64,000 bases of DNA from Sarcophilus harrisii (Eukaryota > Chordata > Mammalia > Dasyuromorphia > Dasyuridae): NCBI RefSeq assembly GCF_902635505.1, contig NC_045427.1, positions 597,077,665 to 597,141,664 of the forward strand, given 5' to 3'. The position numbers were made by a program, and so were the translations under genes. The notes under the pieces were generated by a model. That model was not told the origin of the DNA. It did not search any database and saw nothing but the letters and a program-made list of their open reading frames with translations. Below are positions 32,401 through 38,832 of the stretch, in pieces. Numbering within the stretch: position 1 is the stretch's first letter; each line of letters opens with the position of its first letter.

Positions 32401-32646
32401 ATGCAGCGGCTCGGGAGGGCTTTGGTCATTGGGGAGGTAACCAGTGGTGGTTGCCAACCCCCTCAGACCTACCACGTGGATGACACCGACCTCTACATCA
32501 CCATCCCTACCACCCGATCAGTTGTCTCTGGGGACAAATCCTCCTGGGAGGGAGTAGGAGTGGTCCCTCACATGGAGGTTCCAGCTGACCAAGCCCTTAG
32601 CAAAGCCAAGGAAATGTTCACCCACCAATTGCAGAAGACAAAATAG
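10795..32646 (+). CDS. RBP3: RBP3 (IRBP), spliced from four exons
   Basis: Interphotoreceptor retinoid-binding protein, secreted by photoreceptors into the matrix between retina and pigment epithelium. There it carries retinoids of the visual cycle and fatty acids. The joined exons (3048+191+143+329 bases) give 1236 residues, close to the 1247 of human. A signal peptide (residues 1 to about 19, [12 protein letters not shown] core) precedes four homologous modules of about 300 residues each: roughly 20-333, 334-633, 634-932 and 933-1236. Each repeats the same landmarks: a xxGYLRxD strand, a DLRxNPG-like loop, LPQVxGERYG, an xxSAAE/TAAEEF helix start and a VxGExTxGG loop. The fold is that of S41 tail-specific proteases/crotonases, without known proteolytic activity. 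N-glycosylation sequons include NATQ, NTTT, NQTQ and NGSL. No in-frame stop or frameshift is seen. All three introns fall in module 4, the known vertebrate arrangement. Confidence 0.98.
11840..12660. promoter_or_regulatory. Intragenic CpG-rich island in RBP3 module 2
   Basis: By eye count there are about 57-60 CpG dinucleotides between 11881 and 12660, four to six per 60 bases. The flanks, including the start of exon 1 and all introns, have almost none. It lies wholly inside coding sequence. Whether it is an orphan promoter-like island or a footprint of GC-biased conversion cannot be told from sequence. Confidence 0.6.
13890..14150 (+). repeat. L3/CR1 LINE 3' end in RBP3 intron 1
   Basis: Shows 'ctgcctcatgaagtaataag', 'tccctctcactgaaggtgtt' and 'caagcacctggttggtgggg', the order of the L3/CR1 3' terminal part. 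14151-14566 after it is unassigned. Confidence 0.7.
14567..14825 (-). repeat. Marsupial CORE-SINE, antisense
   Basis: Inverted copy: 'ttaggcaaagatactggagc', 'ctccagctcattttacagat', 'gaggaaactgaggcaaacag', 'gacttgcccaagtcacacag', ending in 'cattctatccactctgacat'. Confidence 0.88.
14926..15020 (+). repeat. Fragment of unassigned ancient repeat (family X)
   Basis: Wording 'caaacactatgctaagtcct', 'aggtacacaaaggaggcaaa' and 'cctcaaagacatcaccttct' matches the 5' part of the family seen most fully at 43100-43690. Confidence 0.55.
15050..15300 (-). repeat. SINE-like repeat family D, copy 1
   Basis: Shares with seven other places in the window the order: 'tgtgatttca', 'gaaacttcc', 'tttgtaatttataatctcag', 'agagccatat', then a MIR-like body. 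I could not name the family with certainty. 15301-15552 is unassigned. Confidence 0.5.
15553..15715 (-). repeat. CORE-SINE, antisense, truncated
   Basis: Contains 'catttctgactcttcatgac', 'gggattttcttggcaaagat', 'attttacagatgaggaatgg' and 'gagttgcacagctagttaga'. The tRNA-like head is missing at the right end. Confidence 0.8.
15718..15830 (+). repeat. Family X fragment
   Basis: 'caaggctctggcaatacaaa', 'agtccctgctctcaagggac' and 'ttacattctacatgg' reproduce the family X 5' region. Confidence 0.55.
15831..16090 (-). repeat. MIR/THER-type SINE, antisense
   Basis: 'gaaaatgaggaaactgagac', 'agagatagaattcaaacttg' and 'gctctctcttcacttctaca' show the inverted MIR body. The left part ('ggcttgcaaagcaatggaca' ... 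'atcatttgatatag') is the long 3' tail of this group. Confidence 0.65.
16091..17195. other. Repeat-poor part of RBP3 intron 1
   Basis: About 1.1 kb with no repeat family recognised, apart from a short (AC)n near 16450. Open frames at 16402-16686 and 16732-17034 lack any recognisable motif and are read as chance. Possible conserved intronic sequence, but nothing specific can be seen. Confidence 0.4.
17200..17415 (-). repeat. SINE-like repeat family D, copy 2
   Basis: 'cctgtggtttcatgtttgta', 'tctgcaatttatagcctcag', 'aaagtcatttggaggtacta' and 'gtcacatagctaatatgtat' follow the family D order, ending in 'gatctgaagcttcctctga'. Confidence 0.6.
17430..17910 (+). repeat. Family X, 3' portion
   Basis: 'tgaatttgagatgcc' with the run-up 'agataataagttgcac', then 'attcaattggaggtgctggc' and 'gataaagatgttggagtgaa', correspond to the distal part of the long family X element. 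They precede a short (GA)n at 17784. Divergence is high. Confidence 0.45.
17975..18145 (-). repeat. MIR-type SINE, antisense
   Basis: 'gagatcctttaacccaacct', 'cagatgtggaaatggagccc', 'gttcacagagatggaaccag' and 'aacccaggtgttctgaggtc' show the inverted MIR body. Confidence 0.65.
18325..18575 (+). repeat. Degenerate GGGATAGG-type minisatellite
   Basis: About 250 bases of imperfect tandem units built from GGGATAGG, GGGTTGGAAAT and GGGAATAAGG. They give proline/serine/tyrosine-rich phantom frames on the other strand. It abuts the family D copy at 18576, and a shorter version of the same array precedes the family D copy at 41770. Confidence 0.7.
18576..18730 (-). repeat. SINE-like repeat family D, copy 3
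   Basis: 'aattgaacctgtgttttcaa', 'tgatatagagaactcccata', 'ctatgtagattgacagcttc' and 'gtcagagctggatcttcctg' are a good match to the family D order. Confidence 0.65.
18770..18885. repeat. AT-rich tandem repeat
   Basis: Units of about 16-20 bases around ATTGATATAAATTATT are repeated three to four times with variants. Confidence 0.6.
18886..19015 (-). repeat. MIR/THER-type SINE fragment, antisense
   Basis: 'gctgttcattacaatttgag', 'gatacccatttcacagatga' and 'ggaaattataaatggcaaag' show an inverted MIR body. 19016-19604 is unassigned AT-rich intron. Confidence 0.55.
19605..19850 (-). repeat. SINE-like repeat family D, copy 4
   Basis: 'gggatagagaactcccaagt', 'tattggatgcaggtcagcat', 'ccttagaaagttatcttata' and 'gcattgagagattaagagat', in the family D order. 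Confidence 0.6.
19955..20060 (+). repeat. L2 LINE 3' end fragment
   Basis: 'agattgtaagctccttgggg' followed by 'acctagactacatcttaatt' is the L2 3' UTR signature. Confidence 0.65.
20085..20275 (-). repeat. SINE-like repeat family D, copy 5
   Basis: 'gcctatgatttcagtcatgc', 'aaggaactcccagtgtggaa', 'atagagagttgtctgggaca' and 'cccagggtcacaccgcctgt' follow the order. It ends only 75 bases before RBP3 exon 2. Confidence 0.6.
20351..20541 (+). CDS. RBP3: RBP3 exon 2
   Basis: 191 bases. The acceptor is CTTTTTTTAATTCAG|CTTCCC and the donor ATGAG|GTAAGC at 20541/20542. It enters in phase 0 after VPMQ and encodes [18 protein letters not shown] through [12 protein letters not shown] to MIIDMR, the first half of module 4. 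The last codon is split after two bases. Strong match to human module 4. Confidence 0.97.
20628..20803 (+). repeat. CORE-SINE with internal deletions
   Basis: 'gggaggcaactaagtggcag', 'ctggagtcaggaagacctga', 'ggaaaaggaaatagcaaacc' and 'agtattttagccaaggaaac' give the CORE-SINE order with the middle missing. 20804-21074 is unassigned. Confidence 0.75.
21075..21245 (-). repeat. MIR-type SINE, antisense
   Basis: 'cagagaacatctagtcaaaa', 'ttcacagatagagacatcac', 'attacacaggcagtaagcac' and 'cctgcatttgaatccagatc' show the inverted MIR body. 21246-21929 holds an L3-like tail fragment at 21405-21475 and otherwise nothing named. Confidence 0.65.
21930..22075 (+). repeat. MIR-type SINE
   Basis: 'tagtctcctcatctgtaaaa', 'tagggataataacacttccc' and 'ttgtgaggatcaaatgagga' mark the MIR 3' half. 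Confidence 0.7.
22120..22260 (+). repeat. Decayed MIR-type SINE
   Basis: 'gaggtagtatggctttgaga' and 'cctgagcagatcacttcacc' with 'tctcagtgttctagaccag' follow the MIR order at low identity. 22261-22589 is unassigned. Confidence 0.45.
22590..22740 (-). repeat. MIR-type SINE, antisense
   Basis: 'catatagtccaactcatcta', 'agtcccacagctagttagtg' and 'aacccaggtctcaaatctat' show the inverted MIR body. 22741-23484 follows with nothing recognised. Confidence 0.65.
23485..24300 (-). repeat. L1 LINE 3' end, antisense (marsupial type)
   Basis: Well-preserved inverted L1 3' UTR: 'tcaatattgacccttgtaaa', 'agaaaaatcaaatcaaaaag', 'cacagtcctctctctgggat', 'ctctccaggcctctctgaaa', 'tcctgctgatcatttcttat', 'aataatattccataacattc' and 'gatgggcatccactcagttt'. 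It carries the microsatellites at 23637-23705 where the element normally has short alternating tracts. Confidence 0.85.
23637..23705. repeat. (CT)n then (AC)n microsatellite
   Basis: A nearly perfect CT run of about 30 bases is followed by TTTAT and an AC run of about 34 bases, within the L1 3' end. Likely length-variable. Confidence 0.9.
24315..24375. repeat. (AT)n microsatellite, interrupted
   Basis: Two AT runs are separated by GATAATAATAAATATAAATT. 24376-24749 after it is unassigned. Confidence 0.85.
24750..24893 (+). repeat. tRNA-derived marsupial SINE with poly(A) tail
   Basis: 'aagttgcacagtgaatagag', 'gctctggagtcagaggcatc', 'gttatgtgaccctaggcaag' and 'tcatttaacccttattgcc', then about 25 As. 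The intact tail suggests a fairly young insertion. A short antisense MIR fragment follows at 24900-24975. Confidence 0.85.
25340..25482 (+). CDS. RBP3: RBP3 exon 3
   Basis: 143 bases. The acceptor is AATATCCAACAG|GTTCAA and the donor GTCATAG|GTGAGA at 25482/25483. It completes the split arginine codon (AG|G) and encodes [20 protein letters not shown] through [10 protein letters not shown] to IWTQPQVI, then the first base of glycine. NDSI here is a possible N-glycosylation site. Confidence 0.97.
25590..25720. repeat. hAT-type (MER-like) DNA transposon fragment
   Basis: 'gtctggtgaaacctagagac', 'cccttttcagaatgattttt' and 'aagatgataaaggaaac' match the wording of a non-autonomous hAT family also seen at 40560-41080. 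25721-26149 is unassigned. Confidence 0.5.
26150..27250 (+). repeat. L3/CR1 LINE, reverse-transcriptase and 3' part
   Basis: A decayed RT region is legible: 'agccagcatggtttcaacaa' (QHGF), 'tgactaatctcatttctctc', and 'ttgcctagattttactgaaa' (LDF.E.FD). Downstream come the CR1-type words 'tcttgacaagttaaaacaca', 'gatgaatgttaagttgtacc' and 'aggttgcattaagagaatca'. Stops interrupt all frames. Confidence 0.75.
27259..27459. mobile_element. Non-autonomous hAT DNA transposon with perfect 8-bp target duplication
   Basis: 201 bases with terminal inverted repeats CAGTGGTTCTCAAAC at the left and CAATAGTTCTCAAAG reading inward from the right. It is flanked by identical GTCTAAAA at 27251-27258 and 27460-27467. 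An 8-base target duplication and the CAGNGG-type end are hAT hallmarks. The interior wording ('attattgaggctttgtccag', 'tgtggattatatttataaac') resembles long-known mammalian hAT families. Confidence 0.85.
27640..27765 (+). repeat. Family X fragment
   Basis: 'attaaatgcttaatataatg', 'cacaatgctaagcattgagg' and 'cattcttgccctcaaagaca' follow the family X 5' order. The purine tract follows directly. Confidence 0.55.
27765..28084 (+). repeat. 320-bp polypurine tract with pure (GAA)~26 core
   Basis: Almost uninterrupted purines on the RBP3-sense strand. GGA/AGAG-rich flanks surround a pure GAA run at 27936-28014. It lies in RBP3 intron 3. The lysine/arginine/glutamate-rich frames it produces on both strands are artefacts. 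Confidence 0.92.
28440..28890 (+). repeat. Old L1 LINE 3' UTR
   Basis: 'aagtgctcatcaattgggga', 'ataggtaaagaacttgtggc', 'gatgaaatattactatgttg' and 'aacattgtaaacaggaaaga' follow the old L1 3' UTR order. 28085-28439 before it and 28891-29414 after it are unassigned, apart from an L3-like tail word near 28965. Confidence 0.65.
29415..29465. repeat. (AT)n microsatellite
   Basis: About 50 bases of pure AT alternation in RBP3 intron 3. Confidence 0.95.
29470..29625 (+). repeat. MIR-type SINE
   Basis: 'gagaagatctaagttcaaat', 'catgtgacttcaagcaattt', 'caggtctcagattctccatc' and 'gacaagatgacctctaacct' give the full MIR order. Confidence 0.8.
30213..30425 (-). repeat. CORE-SINE inside L3/CR1
   Basis: 'caattctgtccaactcttga', 'tttcttgacaaagatactgg', 'ctccagttcattttacagat' and 'ccctgacttcagacccaact' are the inverted CORE-SINE order. 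Confidence 0.8.
30777..31005 (-). repeat. MIR/THER-type SINE inside L3/CR1
   Basis: 'gatcctcgcaacaaccctga', 'tatccccattttacagttga', 'gctgggtcttcctgactcca' and 'cactctatctactgatctac' are the inverted long MIR/THER order. L3 wording resumes at once with 'tttcatctgcaaatttgata'. Confidence 0.8.
31350..31605 (+). repeat. MIR-type SINE with an internal AT microsatellite
   Basis: 'gagagaacctgggttcaaat', 'cctggttctgccatttacaa', then a TATTATAT-rich run (31405-31465), then 'gtgaatcctttcatcttctc' and 'gaccagatggcttcaaagac'. Confidence 0.75.
31610..31815 (+). repeat. MIR-type SINE
   Basis: 'agtatatagacttgggcaag', 'tttctctgagccatagtttt', 'ctcagctataaaatggaaat' and 'gggctttgtgatcataaaag' give the MIR order with its 3' extension. 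Confidence 0.75.
31850..32035 (+). repeat. MIR-type SINE
   Basis: 'cccagattcaaatccttctt', 'ggccaagtcatttaatttct', 'tgtgtctcagtttactcatc' and 'tcttactagctctaaatcta'. Confidence 0.75.
32195..32300 (+). repeat. Family X fragment next to RBP3 exon 4
   Basis: 'caatcaagaagcatttatta', 'agcacctcttatgtaatatt' and 'gccagcaatacaaagatgaa' match the family X 5' end. It stops about 20 bases before the exon 4 acceptor, so its pyrimidine-rich end probably helps form the splice tract. Confidence 0.6.
32318..32646 (+). CDS. RBP3: RBP3 exon 4 (terminal coding exon)
   Basis: 329 coding bases after the acceptor TGTATCTCTTGCAG at 32317. They complete glycine (G|GT), then encode [35 protein letters not shown], the [19 protein letters not shown] loop and [18 protein letters not shown], ending [10 protein letters not shown] before TAG at 32644. 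The human protein has about a dozen further, basic residues (RVKRSPGLQDHL) at this end, so the C-terminus is shorter here. Confidence 0.97.
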
Positions 32647-33110
32647 ATCTTCTGGCCTGTTGGGAAGCAATGTAAAAGTTCCCGTAGGTTAAGATCATCC
32701 AAACATTTATCAATGTACAGAAGGGATGTAGCTAGGTATTCTAAGAGATGAACCCCTCTTTTTCAGTCTATGATTCTAATTATACTTAAAAGAACTTTTC
32801 AAAATTCAGTTTAATCCCTCTGTCCCTAGAGTATCTGTGATAATGATTTTCCTCAACTTCTCTTTTCCAGTTTTCTTTGCTAATTTTTTTAAGGTTATGT
32901 AGTTTGATAACAAGACTAATAGAGTTGGAGCCAGAGGACCTGGGTTCACATCTAGGATTTATTTTTTCTGTATGGTTCTGGATAAGTCATTTAATCTTTA
33001 TAGGTCCCAGTTACCTCAGGTGTAAATTGAGGACAGAACCAGATGACCCCAAAAGTTCCCCTAGATTTAAATCTAACCTAAAAATAAATAAATAAAGCCC
33101 TTTCCTTCAA
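32647..33110 (+). other. RBP3: RBP3 3' UTR, probable poly(A) region
   Basis: A cluster of overlapping AATAAA hexamers lies at 33083-33096 (AAATAAATAAATAAAGCCC). It falls at the 3' end of a MIR SINE, so the SINE may have supplied the polyadenylation signal. The true cleavage site cannot be set from sequence; no other convincing signal lies nearer the stop. Confidence 0.4.
32895..33075 (+). repeat. MIR-type SINE in RBP3 3' UTR
   Basis: 'gttggagccagaggacctgg', 'gttctggataagtcatttaa', 'ccagttacctcaggtgtaaa' and 'aaccagatgaccccaaaagt' follow the MIR order. 33101-33917 beyond it shows nothing firm, apart from a MIR-like end near 33780-33860. Confidence 0.75.
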
Positions 33111-33917
33111 AAAGTTTTTATTTGACAGTCTTTAGAATCTCATTTTCCTGGTTGCTCTTCTTGAGATATTCCAATTTTATCACCTCCCCTAAAATCTGGC
33201 ACCAAAAGCTAGAAACAGGATTACAAGTTGAGCCTTTAGTTTAAGGCATTTACAGAAGTGCCTCATGGCACATACAGACTACTGCATCTGAAAATATGTG
33301 ATTAGTCTGACCTGGTCTGCTCTTGATAATTGCATGCTGGCTTTTAGAGATCATTATTTCTCTTTCCAAATGTCACTAACTATTCCCTTAATGCTGTGTT
33401 GTGGCATTTTGTCTAAAATGGAGGTCAACTTTACCAATATACAAGTTGGCAACTCCACCTTCTCCTACGAACTGCCAAGAATATTGTTACCAAGAGTTTC
33501 CTCTCCCTCTTGGTCTGATTTTCCTTTCAAAATATTGGGCCACTGGATCCTGCCAATCCTTTCTCTGAACCCCACACTATTTGCTCATGAGGAGTGTGCA
33601 TAAAATATTGTCTAGCTACTATTCTGAGCAACAGGGAAAAGGGGACAAGGAGATCAATATGACTAAAACCAAGACTATGAATGTGCATCCTTGCTCTGTA
33701 TTTGACAACTATGTTCTTATAACCCAAGTAAATGGAGTTTTTAATAGCCCTTGCTCACACCTAGTAAATCATTTGTGATATGCCAATACCTGGGCTTAGA
33801 TTAGTTTCTGTACCTCCTACCAGAGCCTCTAAGGTCTCTCCCAGCCCAAAATTTATGATACCATAATTTCCCAGAAACCCATGGCTACTTCCACAGCACA
33901 AAGAAAGCAACATGGTC

Positions 33918-34057
33918 ATTCTTTTTATTATTATTATTATAGCTTTTTATTTACAAGACATATGCATGAGTAGTTTTTCAACATTGACCCTTGGAAAATC
34001 TTCTGTTCCAACTTTTCCCCTCCTTCCCCCCACTCCCTCCCCTAGATGGAAAGTAGT
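33918..34057 (-). repeat. L1 LINE extreme 3' end, antisense
   Basis: 'tttttatttacaagacatat', 'tcaacattgacccttggaaa', 'cttctgttccaacttttccc' and 'ccctcccctagatggaaagt' match the marsupial L1 3' terminus, the same wording as at 23485. A short L2 tail (34300-34350) follows. Confidence 0.85.
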
Positions 34058-34754
34058 CATGATCATTCTTTATTGAAGGATGGAAAATGATATAATGATG
34101 ACACAGCATTTCTAAAAGTTATTTGGCTTCCAAGCATTTGGGAACTATATTGGCAGAAATCACAACTAGATGAGAGACTCAGCAGGGGATGGAATATCAT
34201 AAGAATAAAAGGTATTAAGGGATATTTGGAAACAAAATAGAGGAAATCAAATTTCATTAAATGTAGGTTGTTTAAACCTACATTCTTTATATTTTGATTT
34301 CAGTGCACCAAATAGATGCTTGATAAATGTTTGTTGATTGATTGACTTTTAATGTCAAAAAGTAGTCACTTTACAATTATAACTACATTATTGTTATTAT
34401 ACAATTACTATTGATGCGATGTTATTTCATATTTAGCATTCTAGATAAGGGAAAATATCACCACCATCAATATGCTTTCCTACAATCCCTAGTTGCATTG
34501 TATAGGACAGAGTTTTTCCCAAGATTACTTCAAATATGCAATACTACAATGTATTTCAATTTTATTCCAATTCCAATTCATCCCTAAATCCTGTTTCATG
34601 TCTATTGATTACCTCCCTCTCCCCCTATGGCAAGGTATATAGAATAAATCAAGTTTGCATGTGCAACCCTATAATATAATCAATTATTCTTTCATTCACT
34701 ATTTTTTTAAATACCTATTAACAATCAATTATAAACAAGTCACTAGGTTTTATG
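34058..34754. other. Intergenic, mostly unassigned
   Basis: AT-rich sequence after the L1 end. The only recognisable item is the L2 terminus 'gatgcttgataaatgtttgt' with TTGATTGATTGA repeats at 34315-34348. Confidence 0.45.
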
Positions 34755-35014
34755 CTGTAGCAGCTGGGAGACACAGTGAATAAAGAACTGGACCTGTAAC
34801 CAGAAAAACTCATTTTCATGAATTCAAATCTGGCTTCAGACACTTAATAGTTGTGTAACTCTGGGCAAGTCATTTAACTCTTATTGCCTCCATTTCCTCA
34901 TCTACAAAATGACCTGGCAAAGGAAATGACAACCACTCCAATAACTGCCAAGAAAATGCCAAATGAGGTCAAAAAGAGTTGGACACAACTAAGAAACTCA
35001 ACAACAAGAACAAC
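34755..35014 (+). repeat. Marsupial CORE-SINE, near full length
   Basis: 'gcagctgggagacacagtga', 'gttgtgtaactctgggcaag', 'ctccatttcctcatctacaa', 'ctggcaaaggaaatgacaac' and 'aaaaagagttggacacaact', ending in an (AAC)n-rich tail. Confidence 0.88.
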
Positions 35015-35389
35015 ATAGATTTTATGCTAGAAATAACTAATATGAATAAGACCAAATTGAATTCAAGACCCCGATTTCAAGGAGCTTACAAGCTAGTAAC
35101 AGCAATGAGATATATACTGAAATTTCTATAATACAAAAATTAACACGTGTAAGATAGATTCAAACAAAGTGTTGAGAGATTGGATAAGGAAGGGGGAATT
35201 TTCAATTAGGAATGAAATTTTACCTGAGATGGTCCTTGAATAAAAAAGGGGGCATTTCAATTGTCTAAACACTGGAGTAGGGGGAAATCCATTGCAGAAA
35301 TAAAGGGGATTGTAGAAGCCCAAATAGGGAAATGGAAGGGGGCAGGACAAGATCAGGAGAAGAAAGATTATCCAATTTTGCTAGATGTC

Positions 35390-35650
35390 AAACCAACTTA
35401 ACAACCATTTATTGGGTTTCTGTTGTGTGCCAAGCTCTATCCTAAGTGTTGAGAATATAATAAAAGGAGAGGGGGAAGCAAGGAATTCATAAAAGGGAAA
35501 AATATGACCCCAAGCTGAAAAGACAGATTGTGCTCAGATTGTGGCAGGAATTAAATGTCAGCCTAAAACACTTGCAATTTCTTCAGATAGATAATGGGGA
35601 GCTATTGAAGGTTCATCTAAGAAAAAGAAATACATTTGACCTTCATTTTA
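35390..35650 (+). repeat. Family X copy
   Basis: 'taacaaccatttattgggtt', 'ttgtgtgccaagctctatcc', 'tagataatggggagctattg' and 'aaagaaatacatttgacctt' give the 5' and middle parts, with a deletion between. Confidence 0.6.
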
Positions 35651-35659
35651 AGTTTAGAG

Positions 35660-35880
35660 AGAACAATGTCCTTTAGGTTTTACAAATTTAGATCTAGAGC
35701 TAGAAAAAATATCAGTAGTTATCTCACATAGCCCAACTCCCTATTTTTACAGATAAGAAAATTGAAACCCATGGGGGTTGTGATTTTCCCAAAGTCACAC
35801 AGGTAGCATCAGAAATGGGATTTAAACCCAAGTCTTCTAATTTTAGAAAGAGTGCTCTCTCTCCATTATACCTATTATTA
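35660..35880 (-). repeat. MIR-type SINE, antisense
   Basis: 'ctcacatagcccaactccct', 'atttttacagataagaaaat', 'cccaaagtcacacaggtagc' and 'gggatttaaacccaagtctt' show the inverted MIR body. Confidence 0.75.
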
Positions 35881-35999
35881 TTTTATTATACCTATTATTA
35901 TATTATCTCCATTATATCTATATCTAAGAATACACAAATGATGTATGATTTCCTCACAATGAACTTCACTTTCTCTGTAGGAAATCTTTCTATATATTC

Positions 36000-36120
36000 A
36001 TAGATTTGAATCTAATTCTTCTTGAAAGCAAGAATTGTCCTTTACTTTTCTTTGTATATAAAGTACTGAATACAGTGCTTGATACATAATAAGGCTTAAT
36101 AAATGTTTTTGACTGACTCC
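36000..36120 (+). repeat. L2 LINE 3' end
   Basis: 'cttgaaagcaagaattgtcc', 'gtatataaagtactgaatac', 'agtgcttgatacataataag' and 'gcttaataaatgtttttgac' match the L2 3' terminus. 36121-36639 is unassigned. Confidence 0.8.
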
Positions 36121-36639
36121 AAAGCTAGAACATTATACCCCGCTACTTCTTTGGGAGTGAGAAGACATAAGAATCAACCATCTAATCAGGAATTCTGGAA
36201 GAGAAGCTTTGCCAGAGCTTTGGGCAGAAATACAAAAACTGATTTGATTGTTTTGGAGATCATTGAGGAGCATGTCATGCCTTTTAACAGAAGCAGCTGA
36301 TCTCTACCCTCAGCCTTGATGAAAATCATTTTTATCCAAAATATGCCAAATACACAGTGACCACTTTTTAAACTGACCCGAGGAATAATCTTGCCCTACA
36401 CTTATGTAAGCTCAGATACTATAAGACCAGAGAATGGATTGGATATGTGCATATGGCCCCTTTTTGTTCTATGAATATAATGATATTATAAGAATTAAAA
36501 AGCAAAGCAATAACAATAAAAACACTATATTCACAGTAAGTCAAATGAAAATGTAAAACATTCACATGCCCTTGGCTTTTGCAATTGACTGGACCATAAC
36601 AAAACTAACCATAAGATTATATGATTTTGAGCTCTCGAA

Positions 36640-36790
36640 GAGACTTTAAAAATCACCTAATCCAATTCTTTCATTTTTCAGATGAGGAAACTGAGACCCA
36701 AAGAATTTGCCTCTGTCACACATAAAGTTAATAACAAAGCTAAGATTATAATCCAGATTCTGACTTTAAAAATAGGATTTGCAGTATCAC
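36640..36790 (-). repeat. MIR-type SINE, antisense
   Basis: 'cacctaatccaattctttca', 'cagatgaggaaactgagacc' and 'caaagctaagattataatcc' show the inverted MIR body. Confidence 0.7.
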
Positions 36791-36839
36791 ATCAAGTTTC
36801 TTTTGAATTCACTTAATTAAAAACACACAAACAAAAAAA

Positions 36840-37010
36840 AATCCCCATTCAATTGCAATTGTTGGATCAGCATTTATATGAGCAGTGTGGTGATTCATTG
36901 CCTTTTACTAGGATGTTCTTCAAAGTTTTCATCATTTTAAAGCTCCACCAAGAATGTGCCTCTTTCTCACAACCCTACCAACAATGCATGTTGTAATTGA
37001 TTATTGGCTT
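36840..37010 (-). repeat. Old L1 LINE 3' UTR fragment, antisense
   Basis: 'agctccaccaagaatgtgcc', 'ctttctcacaaccctaccaa' and 'caatgcatgttgtaattgat' are typical inverted L1 3' UTR wording. Confidence 0.65.
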
Positions 37011-37249
37011 AAAGTATTAAGTAAAAAGGCATCCAGTAATAGTGATTAGAGGGCTGGCTTTAAAACAGGAAGACGAGTTCAAATCCTCCTCCTGAAATTG
37101 TACATAAGCTCTTGGTGGTCCTAGAGAGATCTCAAAAATTAAACTACAGTATGAATTACTCAGATGTATTGTTGGAGTTTCTATACCAAGAGGTTCAACT
37201 TCAACCCTTCTCTCCCCTGTCAAAAAAAATCTTGTTTGCTTTGATTTTT

Positions 37250-37545
37250 ATTCCTCTGATAATTAAGGAATCAGAACAACAATGCTTGGACTTTATTATT
37301 AGATATGGGCAAACAGGACTAAAGATCTACTTTGACCAAAGGATTCAGAGCCAGTTTATTAGAAATGGGAAAAATTGGTACCAATTGACAGGTTCAATTA
37401 GATTTGCTGAATAAATAACGGGATATCTATGCAATAGAATGTTTATGATTCATAAAAATGACAAATAGGAAGAATTTATGGAAACATGGAAGTATAAACA
37501 TATCATGATCCAAAGACCAGAAGAATAATGTAACACATTGCTCCA

Positions 37546-37582
<37 letters not shown>
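37250..37582 (+). repeat. Weak L1-like remnant ending in (GT)n
   Basis: 'tgctgaataaataacgggat' and 'cataaaaatgacaaatagga' resemble the L1 3' UTR at low identity. A pure GT microsatellite occupies 37549-37582. Confidence 0.4.
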
Positions 37583-37585
<3 letters not shown>

Positions 37586-37609
37586 GTTATGAAGAAACAA
37601 AGGCAATGG

Positions 37610-37760
37610 GGCTTAGTAATTAATCAGTCAGAAAGCTTTTATTAAATCCATACTATGTTCTAGATTTTATACAGACAAGGTGCTTGAAATACAAGGTACA
37701 AAAAGATGGTATTTTTGTCCTTTGACAACTTATACTGTATACTGGAGGGATACAACTTAT
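37610..37760 (+). repeat. Family X fragment
   Basis: 'agaaagcttttattaaatcc', 'atactatgttctagatttta' and 'ggtgcttgaaatacaaggta' match the family X 5' end. 37761-38032 is unassigned. Confidence 0.5.
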
Positions 37761-38032
37761 TCACAGATAAATAAATATGGGAAACCCATGTTACACAGTG
37801 TTTGAACAGGGAACATTTAAGTCTGAGTCTCTTGCTTCTCATCAAACTCATGATCCTGAGTAAGAAGAGGAAAGTTATTTTAAGATGATGAGGCTTTCCC
37901 TTTGTGGACTGTTGAGCAGGTGGAATTATTAAATATCAGAGATAGAATTTGCATCCTGTTCTTTCTCAGTCCAAGGCAAACACTTGAACAATTAACATGA
38001 CCCTGACTCTCTAGGAAGTCAGAAGAATTATC

Positions 38033-38170
38033 ATGGGATCTTTTTTTGGCAAGCCAATTGGGATTAAGGGACTTGTCCAGGATTACACAGCTAATAAGTG
38101 TTAACTGTCTGAGGTACAATTTGAACTCAAGGGCCTGTGCTCTATTCTTTATGCTATCTAGCTACCCCTC
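38033..38170 (-). repeat. tRNA-derived marsupial SINE, antisense
   Basis: 'tggcaagccaattgggatta', 'agggacttgtccaggattac', 'acagctaataagtgttaact', 'tttgaactcaagggcctgtg' and the inverted head 'atgctatctagctacccct'. Confidence 0.85.
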
Positions 38171-38354
38171 ATGTTAATTTTAAAATGAATTGTCCAGATA
38201 CTGAGAGCTCTCTTACTTTCATGTCGCATATTAAGTCAGAACAATTTCTCTATGCTACCTTTAAGGTATAGGGTGGAGCATCTTGTCATCATACTCCGAA
38301 CACATATTATGAACTCTGGAATAAAAACCATGTTCTCCATAGCTAGACCTGAGG

Positions 38355-38545
38355 CTGGATCCTTTTTTTCCCTTGATTTTTGGACATCAAGTCCAATTCC
38401 ATTTTACAAATGAAAAAACTGAGACAGAAAGATTGAGTGACCTGCCTTGGGTTTTTACACAACTAGTAAATCTCTCACTACATTTGAACCCAAATCTTCG
38501 CTCTAAATTCAGTGCCCTTTCACATTATTTCATGTTGCCTTTATA
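38355..38545 (-). repeat. MIR-type SINE, antisense
   Basis: 'caattccattttacaaatga', 'aaaaactgagacagaaagat', 'ttacacaactagtaaatctc' and 'tttgaacccaaatcttcgct' show the inverted MIR body. 38171-38354 is unassigned. Confidence 0.65.
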
Positions 38546-38679
38546 AACAAGTATCTATTCCAAGATGGATGTGTCCAAGCTTGGAGATGATCTTGAAAAT
38601 TCAAGAAATCTAGCAGACTTAGATGGAGTTGCCACATGGCTCAGGAAGGTCTTCCCAGAAACTATCCTAGTTATAGATA

Positions 38680-38832
38680 GACACACAGAGAGAAAGAAAC
38701 AGAGAGAGACAAAGAGAGAGAGAGAGAGAGACAGAGAGAGACAGAGACAAAGACAGAGAGACAGAGACAGAGACAGAGAGACAGACAGAGAGAGAGACAG
38801 AGAGACAGAGACAGAGAGAGAGACAGAGAGAA
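38680..38832 (+). repeat. (GAGACA)n/(GA)n purine-rich simple repeat
   Basis: Imperfect GAGA and GAGACA units. The arginine/glutamate-rich and serine/leucine-rich open frames over it are composition artefacts. 38833-39239 is unassigned. Confidence 0.9.

Noticed and set aside
32344-32646. Exon 4 read as a separate 100-codon gene
   Set aside because: It is the terminal RBP3 exon; its ATG-like start is only the first in-frame alternative within the exon.
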